DNA from: Hydrogenophaga sp.
GTDB taxonomy: Bacteria > Pseudomonadota > Gammaproteobacteria > Burkholderiales > Burkholderiaceae_C
Length of the DNA stretch: 53,382 nt
Direction of reading: 5' to 3'
Assembly: GCF_030656115.1 (NCBI RefSeq)
Contig: NZ_JAUSOO010000031.1
Span: 1-53,382 of the forward strand
Shown here: piece after piece, positions 45,977 to 53,382 of the stretch
Numbering within the stretch: the first letter of the stretch is position 1
How the letters are laid out: each line of letters opens with the position of its first letter
Program-made: the position numbers and the translations under genes
Notes under the pieces: generated by a model
Seen by the model: only the letters and a program-made list of their open reading frames with translations
What the model was told of the DNA's origin: nothing
Databases searched by the model: none

Positions 45977-47782
45977 TTAGAACGTGCGCACTTTGGGCGG
46001 CACCGAGGCCACGGTCAGCGGCTTCAAGTTCACGGGCTTGTACGACAGGCTGTTGGTGGCGCTGTCCCACAGCGTGTGCTTCATCCATTCGACATCGTTG
46101 CGACCCAGTGGGAACTGGGCGTCATCGGCGGGGCGCTCGTAGTCGTTGACGGTGTGGGCGCCACGGCACTCGCGGCGGGCGGCGGCTGAGGTCATGGTGG
46201 CCTGTGCGGCTTCCATCAGGTTGTCCACTTCCAGCGCTTCGATTCGGGCGGTGTTGAACACCTTGGACTTGTCGCCCAGGGTGATGTTGGCCACGCGCGA
46301 GCGCAATGCGTTGATTTTGGTCACACCTTCGTCCATGGACGCCTGGGTGCGGAACACGCCCGCGTGTTGCTGCATGATGGCGCGCATGTCGTTGGCCACG
46401 TCCTGCGCGTATTCGCCGCTGGTCGTGTTGTCCAGGCGAGCCAGGCGAGCCAGGGTTTTGTCGGCCGCATCGGCGGGCAGTGGTTTGTGGGTCTTGTTCT
46501 TGTCGTTGAATTCGACGATGTGGTTGCCGGCAGCACGACCGAACACCAGCAAGTCCAGCAGCGAATTGGTGCCTAGGCGGTTGGCTCCGTGCACGGAGAC
46601 GCAAGCGCATTCACCCACCGCGTAGAGGCCATTGACCACTTTTTGGGCGCCTTGTCCGTCGGGTGCAACCACCTGACCGTGGATGTTGGTGGGGATACCA
46701 CCCATCTGGTAGTGGATGGTGGGCACCACCGGAATGGGCTCACGGGTGATGTCGACGTTGGCGAAGTTGTGGCCGATTTCTTCCACCGACGGCAAGCGCT
46801 TGCGGATGGTCTCGGCACCCAGGTGGTCGAGCTTCATCAGCACGTAGTCTTTGTTGGGACCGCAGCCACGGCCTTCCTTGATTTCCTGGTCCATGCAGCG
46901 CGACACGAAGTCGCGTGGCGCCAGGTCTTTCAATGTGGGCGCGTAGCGCTCCATGAAGCGCTCACCGTTGCTGTTGAGCAAAATCGCACCTTCGCCACGG
47001 CAACCTTCGGTCAGCAACACGCCCGCGCCGGCCACGCCGGTGGGGTGGAACTGCCAGAACTCCATGTCTTGCAGCGGAACGCCGGCGCGAGCCGCCATGC
47101 CCAGACCGTCACCGGTGTTGATGAAGGCGTTGGTGGAAGCCGCAAAGATGCGACCTGCACCGCCGGTGGCCAGCAAGGTGGTCTTGGCTTCCAGGATGTA
47201 GGTTTCGCCAGTTTCCATTTCAAGGGCAGTCACGCCCACCACGTCGCCTTCGGCGTCGCGGATCAGATCCAGCGCCATCCATTCGACGAAGAAAGTGGTG
47301 CGGGCGGCCACGTTTTGCTGGTACAGCGTGTGCAGCATGGCGTGGCCGGTGCGGTCGGCGGCGGCGCAAGCGCGTTGCACCGGCTTTTCGCCGTAGTTGG
47401 CGGTGTGGCCGCCGAAGGGGCGCTGGTAGATGGTGCCGTCGGGGTTGCGGTCGAACGGCATGCCGAAGTGTTCCAGCTCGTAAACCACTTTCGGGGCTTC
47501 GCGGCACATGAACTCAATGGCATCCTGGTCGCCTAGCCAGTCCGAACCCTTGATGGTGTCGTAGAAGTGGTAATGCCAGTTGTCTTCGCTCATGTTGCCC
47601 AGCGAGGCCGACACGCCACCCTGCGCCGCCACGGTGTGGCTGCGGGTGGGGAACACTTTGGAGAGAACAGCCACTTTCAGGCCGGCGCGGGCGAGTTGCA
47701 GCGAGGCGCGCATGCCGGAGCCGCCAGCACCGACGATCACCACATCAAATTGGCGCTTGGGAAGATTTGCAGTTGCGGTCAT
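45977..47782 (-). CDS. sdhA: succinate dehydrogenase flavoprotein subunit
   Basis: 601 residues from MTATANLPKRQFD. Oxidises succinate to fumarate. FAD-binding VGAGGSGMRASLQLA (18-32), the His that bonds FAD covalently in SHTVAAQGG, and the active-site QFHPTGVAGAG are seen. Upstream in-frame sequence to 47938 overlaps sdhD and is rejected. Confidence 0.97.
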   Translation of the reverse strand: MTATANLPKRQFDVVIVGAGGSGMRASLQLARAGLKVAVLSKVFPTRSHTVAAQGGVSASLGNMSEDNWHYHFYDTIKGSDWLGDQDAIEFMCREAPKVVYELEHFGMPFDRNPDGTIYQRPFGGHTANYGEKPVQRACAAADRTGHAMLHTLYQQNVAARTTFFVEWMALDLIRDAEGDVVGVTALEMETGETYILEAKTTLLATGGAGRIFAASTNAFINTGDGLGMAARAGVPLQDMEFWQFHPTGVAGAGVLLTEGCRGEGAILLNSNGERFMERYAPTLKDLAPRDFVSRCMDQEIKEGRGCGPNKDYVLMKLDHLGAETIRKRLPSVEEIGHNFANVDITREPIPVVPTIHYQMGGIPTNIHGQVVAPDGQGAQKVVNGLYAVGECACVSVHGANRLGTNSLLDLLVFGRAAGNHIVEFNDKNKTHKPLPADAADKTLARLARLDNTTSGEYAQDVANDMRAIMQQHAGVFRTQASMDEGVTKINALRSRVANITLGDKSKVFNTARIEALEVDNLMEAAQATMTSAAARRECRGAHTVNDYERPADDAQFPLGRNDVEWMKHTLWDSATNSLSYKPVNLKPLTVASVPPKVRTF

Positions 47783-47786
47783 GGCT

Positions 47787-48152
47787 TTAGAGCCTCCAGA
47801 GAACTTGAACAGCCCAGCCCAGACAGGCCACGAGCCAGACGATGGTGAAGACGTGCAGCGCGAGGCGAATGCCTGCGGGCTTGACATAGTCCATCCAGAT
47901 GTCGCGCATGCCGATCCACACGTGGTAAGCAAGGGCAACGAAGATCACGAATGTGAGTGCTTTCATCCATTGAGCGGCGAAGATGCCAGCCCATGTTTCG
48001 TAGCCGATGGGGCCGCTGGTGAACAGCACCTGCACCAGCACGATCAGTGTGAACAGCGCCATGAGGGCGGCGGTGACGCGCTGCGCCAGCCAGTCGCGCA
48101 AACCGTAGTGGGCGCCAGTGACGACGCGGTGGGATCCGAAATTGACAGACAT
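47787..48152 (-). CDS. sdhD: succinate dehydrogenase membrane anchor SdhD
   Basis: 121 residues from MSVNFGSHRVV. Three membrane helices (about 22-44, 54-77, 92-116). The haem-ligand region is AYHVWIGMRDIWMDYVKPAGIR. It anchors SdhAB and helps bind haem b and ubiquinone. Confidence 0.94.
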   Translation of the reverse strand: MSVNFGSHRVVTGAHYGLRDWLAQRVTAALMALFTLIVLVQVLFTSGPIGYETWAGIFAAQWMKALTFVIFVALAYHVWIGMRDIWMDYVKPAGIRLALHVFTIVWLVACLGWAVQVLWRL

Positions 48153-48174
48153 GTTGTTATTTCCTCGCGGTGAA

Positions 48175-48606
48175 TCAGTACAGGCCAAACAGCTTGGCGC
48201 CCAGCACCACGGTCAAGCCGATGCTCAGCACCAGGGTGGCGATGGCTGAAGACTTGCCGAACTCTTTGCTCACCGCATGGCGGGCGTCCATGTAGAGGTG
48301 GCGAACACCGGCGATCAGGTGGTGCAGGTAAGCCCAGATGATGGCCAGCACGACCAGCTTGAAGAACCAGCTAGGCACAAAACCCAGACCCACCGAGAAG
48401 GCGGCGCTGAAGCGTTCGAACGACAGTTCCGAAGACACCGAGGTGTCGAACAGCCAGACGATCAGCGGCAACAAAATGAACATCAGGCCGCCGCTGGCGC
48501 GGTGCAGGATCGACACCCAGCCCGCCAGTGGCAAGCGGTAGGTGGTGAGATCCTTGAAGGCGTTGATGTTGCGGAACTCGGGCCGCTTCTTGGTCAACTC
48601 GGTCAT
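48175..48606 (-). CDS. sdhC: succinate dehydrogenase cytochrome b556 subunit
   Basis: 143 residues. Signature RPEFRNINAFKDLTTYRLPLAGWVSILHRASGGLMF contains the quinone-site residues, and the second helix has the haem His in LHHLIAGVRHLYMDA. Three membrane helices. First gene of the sdhCDABE-gltA operon. Confidence 0.95.
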   Translation of the reverse strand: MTELTKKRPEFRNINAFKDLTTYRLPLAGWVSILHRASGGLMFILLPLIVWLFDTSVSSELSFERFSAAFSVGLGFVPSWFFKLVVLAIIWAYLHHLIAGVRHLYMDARHAVSKEFGKSSAIATLVLSIGLTVVLGAKLFGLY

Positions 48607-48651
48607 GGTGGGGCTTTCTTCCGGGGAGGACAGGGGGTTTGGAAGGGGGAT

Positions 48652-48669
48652 GTAACTCGTTGGTAACTC
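48652..48669. repeat. two GTAACTC direct repeats in the sdhC leader
   Basis: GTAACTC at 48652-48658 and 48663-48669, an 11-base period (about one helical turn), 45 bases before the sdhC start. This spacing suits a regulator binding one face of DNA. A TAGAAT at about 30 bases further upstream on the minus strand may be the -10 box, but no fitting -35 was found. Confidence 0.35.
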
Positions 48670-48765
48670 AGACCACGGGCTGTCAAATTCTATTGCAACG
48701 CAGCATACCGGAGGCTGACACTCGGATGTTTGCTCTGACTTTCATGGCACTGGTGCATGCGTGGC

Positions 48766-49602
48766 TTAGCTGAGTTCGTTGCGGTAGTGGCGCGATTCGG
48801 TGCGGTACAAGCCGCGTCGCAGCTCCATGGGCACGTCGTTGTAGGTGCAGGCAAGGCGCTCCACGCTCAGCAGCGGGTGGCCCTCGGGTACACCCAGCAA
48901 CCGGGCTGCGTCGGCGTCGGCGCTCACGGCCTTGATCTTTTCGGTGGCGCGTACCATGCGCACACCAAACTGCGTTTCAAACAGCGCGTACATCGGCCCC
49001 TTGTCTTCAGACAAGGTTTCCAGCGTCAGGCCTTTGAAGGGACCGCCGGGTAGCCACAGGTCTTCCAGAATGGCAGGTGTGCCGGCAAAGGCCAGCACGC
49101 GCTTGACCTGCAGGATCGGGTCGCCCGTGCGCAACGCCAGCTGGCGAGCCACCTCGGCGCTGGCACGCAAACGGCGGCATTCGATGATGCGGCGCTCGGC
49201 CGGGCCTTGGCCAGCAAGGTCGCCGGTGTCGGGCAGCAGGCGCAAAAAACGGTATTGGATGTGCTGCTCGGCGTGGGTGGCTACATAGGTGCCTTTGCCC
49301 TGGCGGCGTACCAGTAGGTTGTCCGTGGCCAGTTCGTCGATGGCTTTGCGCACCGTGCCCTGGCTCACGCGAAAGCGCGCAGCCAGGTCGAATTCACTGG
49401 GGATCATGTCGCCCGGTTTCCACTCTCCGGCCTGCAGGCTGCGCAAGATCAGTGTTTTGATTTGCTGGTAAAGCGGGCTGAACGCAGGTGCGATATGGCT
49501 GGGTTGGGTTGGACCATCGGCAGCCGAGTGCTCCGTACCCTCGGCCGCAATGCGGCCGTCTTGGGGTGGCGGTTCAGGGGGGTGTGCGGATGGGTTGGCC
49601 AT
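48766..49602 (-). CDS. GntR-family regulator with UTRA domain
   Basis: 278 residues. The N-terminal 40 or so residues are a low-complexity extension. The winged helix-turn-helix runs about 43-110 (LYQQIKTLILRSLQAGEWKPGDMIPSEFDLAARFRVSQGTVRKAIDELATDNLLVRRQGKGTYVA). The UTRA effector domain follows (about 120-275), which puts it in the HutC subfamily. Its ligand is unknown. It is divergent from mdh and next to the sdh operon, so TCA-cycle genes are the likely targets. Confidence 0.9.
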   Translation of the reverse strand: MANPSAHPPEPPPQDGRIAAEGTEHSAADGPTQPSHIAPAFSPLYQQIKTLILRSLQAGEWKPGDMIPSEFDLAARFRVSQGTVRKAIDELATDNLLVRRQGKGTYVATHAEQHIQYRFLRLLPDTGDLAGQGPAERRIIECRRLRASAEVARQLALRTGDPILQVKRVLAFAGTPAILEDLWLPGGPFKGLTLETLSEDKGPMYALFETQFGVRMVRATEKIKAVSADADAARLLGVPEGHPLLSVERLACTYNDVPMELRRGLYRTESRHYRNELS

Positions 49603-49646
49603 GGGTTCTGTGGACTCTGCGGTACCGCTCGGTCATCGCAATCATA

Positions 49647-49666
49647 TCTTATATAAGACATAAGAC
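49647..49666. promoter_or_regulatory. probable operator of the GntR regulator
   Basis: TCTTATATAAGA (49647-49658) is a perfect palindrome. It overlaps a tandem repeat of ATAAGAC (49653-49659 and 49660-49666). It lies three bases upstream of the mdh -35 box and 44 bases from the regulator's own start, so it could control both genes. Confidence 0.5.
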
Positions 49667-49669
49667 AAA

Positions 49670-49699
49670 TTGACGTATCCGGGTTTGCGAGGGTACACT
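49670..49699 (+). promoter_or_regulatory. promoter of mdh
   Basis: TTGACG (49670-49675) and TACACT (49694-49699), 18 bases apart, give a good sigma-70 promoter. The transcript would begin near 49706, about 110 bases before the mdh ATG. Confidence 0.62.
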
Positions 49700-49814
49700 T
49701 GGAGACAGGCCTTGATGCACGGACCGTTGGTCGGATCCTTTGTTTTCCGTGTTTCAGGGATCGTTTCACATCCTATTTTTTCGTTCCCCAACGTCCTTTT
49801 CTGGAGTTTTCACC

Positions 49815-50801
49815 ATGAGCAAGAAGCCCGTTCGTGTTGCCGTTACCGGTGCCGCTGGTCAGATCGGTTACGCCCTGCTGTTCCGTATCGCCTCGGGCGA
49901 GATGCTGGGCAAAGACCAGCCGGTGATCCTGCAGTTGCTGGAAGTGCCGGTGGACGGCCCGCAAAAGGCGCTCAAGGGCGTGATGATGGAGTTGGACGAT
50001 TGCGCCTTCCCGCTGCTGGTTGAAATGACCGCTCACAGCGACCCGATGACCGCCTTCAAGGACGCTGACTACGCGCTGCTGGTTGGCTCGCGCCCCCGCG
50101 GCCCAGGCATGGAGCGCGCCGAGCTGCTTGCCATCAACGGCGCCATCTTCACCGCCCAGGGCAAGGCCCTGAATGCCGTGGCCAGCCGTGACGTCAAGGT
50201 GTTGGTGGTCGGCAACCCCGCCAACACCAACGCCTACATTGCCATGAAGTCGGCCCCCGATCTCAAGCCGGGCAACTTCACTGCCATGCTGCGCCTGGAC
50301 CACAACCGCGCCGCCAGCCAGCTGGCCGCCAAGACCGGCAAGGCCGTGTCGTCCATCAAGAAGCTGGCCGTGTGGGGCAACCACTCGCCCACCATGTACG
50401 CCGACTACCGTTTCGCCACCATCGACGGCGCTTCGGTGAAAGACATGATCAACGATCAGGAATGGAACGCCAACGTGTTTCTGCCCACCGTGGGCAAGCG
50501 CGGCGCCGCCATCATTGAGGCGCGCGGCCTGTCGTCGGCCGCTTCGGCCGCCAACGCCGCCATCGACCACATGCGCGATTGGGCCCTGGGCACCAACGGC
50601 GAATGGGTCACCATGGGTATCCCTTCGCAAGGCTGGTACGGCATCCCCAAGGACGTGATGTTCGGCTTCCCCGTCACCTGCGCCAACGGCGAATACACCG
50701 TGGTCGAAGGCCTGGAAATCGATGCCTTCTCGCAAGAGTGCATCAACAAGACCCTGGCCGAGCTCGAAGGCGAAAAAGACGGTGTGAAGCACCTGCTGTA
50801 A
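49815..50801 (+). CDS. mdh: malate dehydrogenase
   Basis: 328 residues from [18 protein letters not shown], with a TGGAG ribosome binding site. It oxidises malate to oxaloacetate with NAD+. Seen are the NAD motif [32 protein letters not shown] and the catalytic His in WGNHSPTMY. This is the long (cytosolic-type) form. Upstream in-frame sequence from 49740 is leader. Confidence 0.97.
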   Translation: MSKKPVRVAVTGAAGQIGYALLFRIASGEMLGKDQPVILQLLEVPVDGPQKALKGVMMELDDCAFPLLVEMTAHSDPMTAFKDADYALLVGSRPRGPGMERAELLAINGAIFTAQGKALNAVASRDVKVLVVGNPANTNAYIAMKSAPDLKPGNFTAMLRLDHNRAASQLAAKTGKAVSSIKKLAVWGNHSPTMYADYRFATIDGASVKDMINDQEWNANVFLPTVGKRGAAIIEARGLSSAASAANAAIDHMRDWALGTNGEWVTMGIPSQGWYGIPKDVMFGFPVTCANGEYTVVEGLEIDAFSQECINKTLAELEGEKDGVKHLL

Positions 50802-50822
50802 CCGCTTGGTAACCCGTCTGTG

Positions 50823-51833
50823 ATGCCTCACCCGCGCGACATCCTTGCAGGAGCACAGGCCGGCGCGTTTGCGTTGCCGGTCTGTGATCACTACAGCGGG
50901 GTTGAGGCGCGCATGCGCAAAAGCCTGCAGTTGCAGGCCGAGATGACCGACGAGTTGGGTGCCTGCGTTTTTGACGTGACGCTGGACTGCGAAGACGGCG
51001 CTCCGGTGGGTGGCGAGGTTGAGCATGCCGCGCTGGTGACCGAGCTGGTCTTGGCGGCCCAGGCGCGAGCCCGTGTGGCGGTGCGGGTTCACCCAGTGGA
51101 CCATCCCCATTTCGATGCCGACGTAGCCTCCATTGCTGGCCGGGCGGCCGCGCGTCTCACGCACCTGATGGTGCCCAAGGTCGAATCGGTGGCCGATGTG
51201 CAACGTGCCGTGGCCGCGCTGGACGCTGCTGGAGCCACTGCGTTGCCGCTGCACGTGCTCATTGAATCGCCAGCGGCGGTGCACCGCGCATTTGACATCG
51301 CGGCCCACCCTCGGGTGCAAAGCCTGAGTTTTGGCCTGATGGACTTTGTCTCGGCCCACGGTGGCGCCATACCGGCGAGCGCCATGGGTGTAGCGGGCCA
51401 GTTCGGTCACCCGTTGGTGCTGCGCGCCAAGCTCGACATGGCTTCGGCGTGTCACGCCCACGGCAAAGTGCCCTCGCATTGCGTGGTCACCGAGTTCAAA
51501 GACCTGTCGGCATTGAAGGCAGCCGCTCGCAAAGCCGCCAACGAACTGGGCTACACCCGCATGTGGAGCATCCACCCCGACCAGATCCGTGCCATCGTGG
51601 CTGCTTTTGCACCCAACGAGGGCGAGGTGCACGACGCAGCTTGCATTATTGAACGCGCCGCCTCCACCGACTGGGCTCCGGTGCAATTTGAAGGGCGCCT
51701 GCACGACCGTGCCAGCTACCGTTATTACTGGCAGTTGCTGGAGCGCGCGCACCGCACTGGGGTGCAGCTCCCCGAACCGGTGCGGCACTACTTTGTTTCG
51801 ACCGCCACCGGGACCGGTGCTGGGCGGCACTGA
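50823..51833 (+). CDS. HpcH/HpaI aldolase/citrate lyase beta-subunit-like protein
   Basis: 336 residues from the ATG at 50823 (the GTG at 50820 is an alternative). A CitE-type TIM barrel: [16 protein letters not shown] carries the acidic metal-binding residues, [10 protein letters not shown] and [10 protein letters not shown] the substrate region, and [13 protein letters not shown] the later metal ligand. No alpha or gamma citrate lyase subunits are nearby, so it is probably not part of citrate lyase. It may act on a CoA ester such as malyl- or citramalyl-CoA. It lies between mdh and acnB. Confidence 0.85.
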   Translation: MPHPRDILAGAQAGAFALPVCDHYSGVEARMRKSLQLQAEMTDELGACVFDVTLDCEDGAPVGGEVEHAALVTELVLAAQARARVAVRVHPVDHPHFDADVASIAGRAAARLTHLMVPKVESVADVQRAVAALDAAGATALPLHVLIESPAAVHRAFDIAAHPRVQSLSFGLMDFVSAHGGAIPASAMGVAGQFGHPLVLRAKLDMASACHAHGKVPSHCVVTEFKDLSALKAAARKAANELGYTRMWSIHPDQIRAIVAAFAPNEGEVHDAACIIERAASTDWAPVQFEGRLHDRASYRYYWQLLERAHRTGVQLPEPVRHYFVSTATGTGAGRH

Positions 51834-51841
51834 GCTTGCTT

Positions 51842-51862
51842 GCAACCCACGGTTGCTTTTTT
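51842..51862 (+). terminator. terminator between the CitE-like gene and acnB
   Basis: GCAACC (51842-51847), loop CAC, GGTTGC (51851-51856) and six T residues. It is 8 bases after the CitE-like stop and 39 before acnB, so acnB depends on read-through or on its own promoter. Confidence 0.7.
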
Positions 51863-51901
51863 CAAGACCCACGAACATTTCCTTTTTTCCTGGAGAACGC
51901 C

Positions 51902-53382
51902 ATGTCTGCAACCTTCCTGTCCGACTACCGCGCCCACGCCGCCGAACGCGCTGCGCTGGGCATTCCGCCGCTGGCCCTCGATGCCAAGCAGGTGGCTGCC
52001 CTGATCGAACTCATCAAGGCACCGCCCGCAGGCGAAGACGCTTTCCTGATGGATTTGCTCACGCACCGCGTACCCCCGGGCGTGGACGATGCGGCCAAGG
52101 TCAAGGCATCCTTCCTGGCCGCTGTGGCGCACGGTGACATCCAGGTCGCCCTGATCTCCAAAGCCAAAGCCACCGAGCTGCTGGGCACCATGGTCGGCGG
52201 CTACAACGTCCACCCCCTCATTGAGCTGCTGGACGACGCCGAAGTGGCCGCCGTGGCCGGTGCCGCGCTCAAGAAAACCCTGTTGATGTTTGACTACTTC
52301 AACGACGTGGCCGAAAAAGCCAAGGCCGGCAACGCCGTGGCCCAAGAAGTGATGCAGAGCTGGGCCGACGGGGAATGGTTCACCAGCCGCCCCGAAGTGG
52401 ACCAAAAAATCACCGTCACCGTGTTCAAGGTGCCCGGTGAAACCAACACCGACGACCTGTCGCCCGCGCCCGACGCCACCACGCGCCCCGACATCCCCAT
52501 GCACTACCTGGCGATGTTGAAGAACACCCGCCCGGACGCAGCCTTCAAGCCCGAGGAAGATGGCAAGCGCGGCCCGATGCAGTTCATTGAAGACCTGAAG
52601 AAAAAAGGCCATCTGGTGGCCTACGTGGGCGACGTGGTCGGCACCGGCTCTTCGCGCAAGTCGGCCACCAACTCGGTGGTTTGGGCCACCGGACAGGACA
52701 TCCCCTTCGTGCCCAACAAGCGCTTCGGCGGCGTCACCCTCGGCGGCAAAATTGCCCCCATCTTTTTCAATACCCAAGAAGACTCCGGCTCGCTGCCCAT
52801 TGAAGTGGACGTGTCCAAGCTGGAAATGGGCGACGTCATCGACGTGCTGCCCTACGACGGCAAGCTGGTCAAAAACGGCGAAACCGTGGCCGAGTTCAAG
52901 CTGAAAAGCGACGTGCTGTTTGACGAAGTGCGCGCCGGTGGTCGTATCAACCTCATCATTGGCCGCAGCCTGACCGCCAAAGCCCGCGAATTCCTGGGTC
53001 TGCCAGCCTCGACGCTGTTCCGCCTGCCCAGCGTGCCCACCGCCACCAACGCCGGTTTCACGCTGGCGCAAAAAATGGTCGGTCGCGCCGTTGGTTTGCC
53101 AGAAGGCCAGGGCGTGCGTCCCGGTACGTATTGCGAACCCAAAATGACCACCGTGGGCAGCCAAGACACCACCGGCCCCATGACCCGCGATGAACTGAAA
53201 GACTTGGCCTGCCTGGGCTTCAGCGCCGACTTGGTGATGCAGTCCTTCTGCCACACGGCTGCCTACCCCAAACCCGTGGACGTGAAAACCCACCGCGAAC
53301 TGCCCAAGTTCATCAGCAGCCGCGGCGGCGTGGCCCTGCGTCCTGGCGACGGCGTGATCCACAGCTGGCTCAACCGCCTGCT
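51902..53382 (+). CDS. acnB: aconitate hydratase B (partial, cut by window end)
   Basis: The first 493 codons of a protein usually near 860 residues. AcnB isomerises citrate to isocitrate with a [4Fe-4S] cluster. Unlike AcnA it begins with a HEAT-like domain (about 1-160, MSATFLSDYRAHAAERAALGIPPLALDAKQ). Then comes the swivelling domain with GETNTDDLSPAPDATTRPDIP and VVGTGSSRKSATNSVVW. The cluster cysteines lie past the window. CTGGAG stands before the ATG. Confidence 0.95.
   Translation, partial: MSATFLSDYRAHAAERAALGIPPLALDAKQVAALIELIKAPPAGEDAFLMDLLTHRVPPGVDDAAKVKASFLAAVAHGDIQVALISKAKATELLGTMVGGYNVHPLIELLDDAEVAAVAGAALKKTLLMFDYFNDVAEKAKAGNAVAQEVMQSWADGEWFTSRPEVDQKITVTVFKVPGETNTDDLSPAPDATTRPDIPMHYLAMLKNTRPDAAFKPEEDGKRGPMQFIEDLKKKGHLVAYVGDVVGTGSSRKSATNSVVWATGQDIPFVPNKRFGGVTLGGKIAPIFFNTQEDSGSLPIEVDVSKLEMGDVIDVLPYDGKLVKNGETVAEFKLKSDVLFDEVRAGGRINLIIGRSLTAKAREFLGLPASTLFRLPSVPTATNAGFTLAQKMVGRAVGLPEGQGVRPGTYCEPKMTTVGSQDTTGPMTRDELKDLACLGFSADLVMQSFCHTAAYPKPVDVKTHRELPKFISSRGGVALRPGDGVIHSWLNRL

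Noticed and set aside
49773..51911. 712-codon minus-strand frame opposite mdh and the CitE-like gene
   Set aside because: Spans two real genes and their gap on the other strand; composition is that of an antisense shadow.
51788..53362. 524-codon minus-strand frame opposite acnB
   Set aside because: Antisense to clear aconitase sequence; no motif.

Overview
The window is a high-GC, densely coded chromosomal segment of a betaproteobacterium, most likely a member of the Comamonadaceae (Burkholderiales; Hydrogenophaga/Rhodoferax/Acidovorax-like). This rests on protein character and gene order: YceD-rpmF-plsX-fabH-fabD-fabG-acpP-fabF-rpoE-rseA-rseB-degP-lepA-lepB-rnc-era-recO-pdxJ-acpS-nagZ, then the opposing blocks leuC-leuD-leuB-asd-fimV-truA-trpF-trpB-trpA-accD and sdhCDAB-sdhE-gltA. 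No rRNA, tRNA, CRISPR array or prophage was seen. Assignments come from reading motifs; no database was searched.

Layout. (1) 1-125 is the 5' end of a group II intron on the minus strand that runs off the left edge. It abuts the terminator of a proline-rich TonB-C-like lipoprotein gene. (2) 942-6337 carries purine catabolism (xdhC, puuD), glutathione-dependent formaldehyde oxidation (frmA, fghA), a HAD phosphatase and a Rieske protein; the last two lead into sppA (6350-7321). galE, an RsmI-like methylase and a Maf protein follow on the minus strand. (3) 10090-16801 is the yceD-rpmF-fatty acid synthesis cluster. (4) 16837-21507 is the sigma-E envelope-stress module, with its sigma factor, RseA, RseB and a DegP-type protease. 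(5) 22036-30193 is a tight block for translation, secretion and RNA/DNA processing (lepA to nagZ), ending in a convergent junction with minus-strand genes.

(6) 30281-43443 (minus) holds a LON-domain protein, accD, trpA/B/F, truA, fimV, asd and leuB/D/C. A 43-residue entericidin-like lipoprotein gene sits between leuC and leuD. (7) 43569-53382 is a TCA-cycle region. sdhCDAB-sdhE-gltA read leftward, mdh, a CitE-like lyase and acnB (cut by the right edge) read rightward, and a GntR/UTRA regulator gene lies between them next to a TCTTATATAAGA palindrome.

Most of the window is housekeeping. The less ordinary signals are the intron placed directly behind a terminator hairpin, a catalytic zinc-ligand substitution in FrmA (His to Gln), a possible 65-nt small RNA or attenuator before lepA, a perfect 14-bp palindrome between asd and fimV, the entericidin gene inside the leu operon, and the GntR/TCA arrangement. 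I did not find a convincing undescribed multi-gene system.
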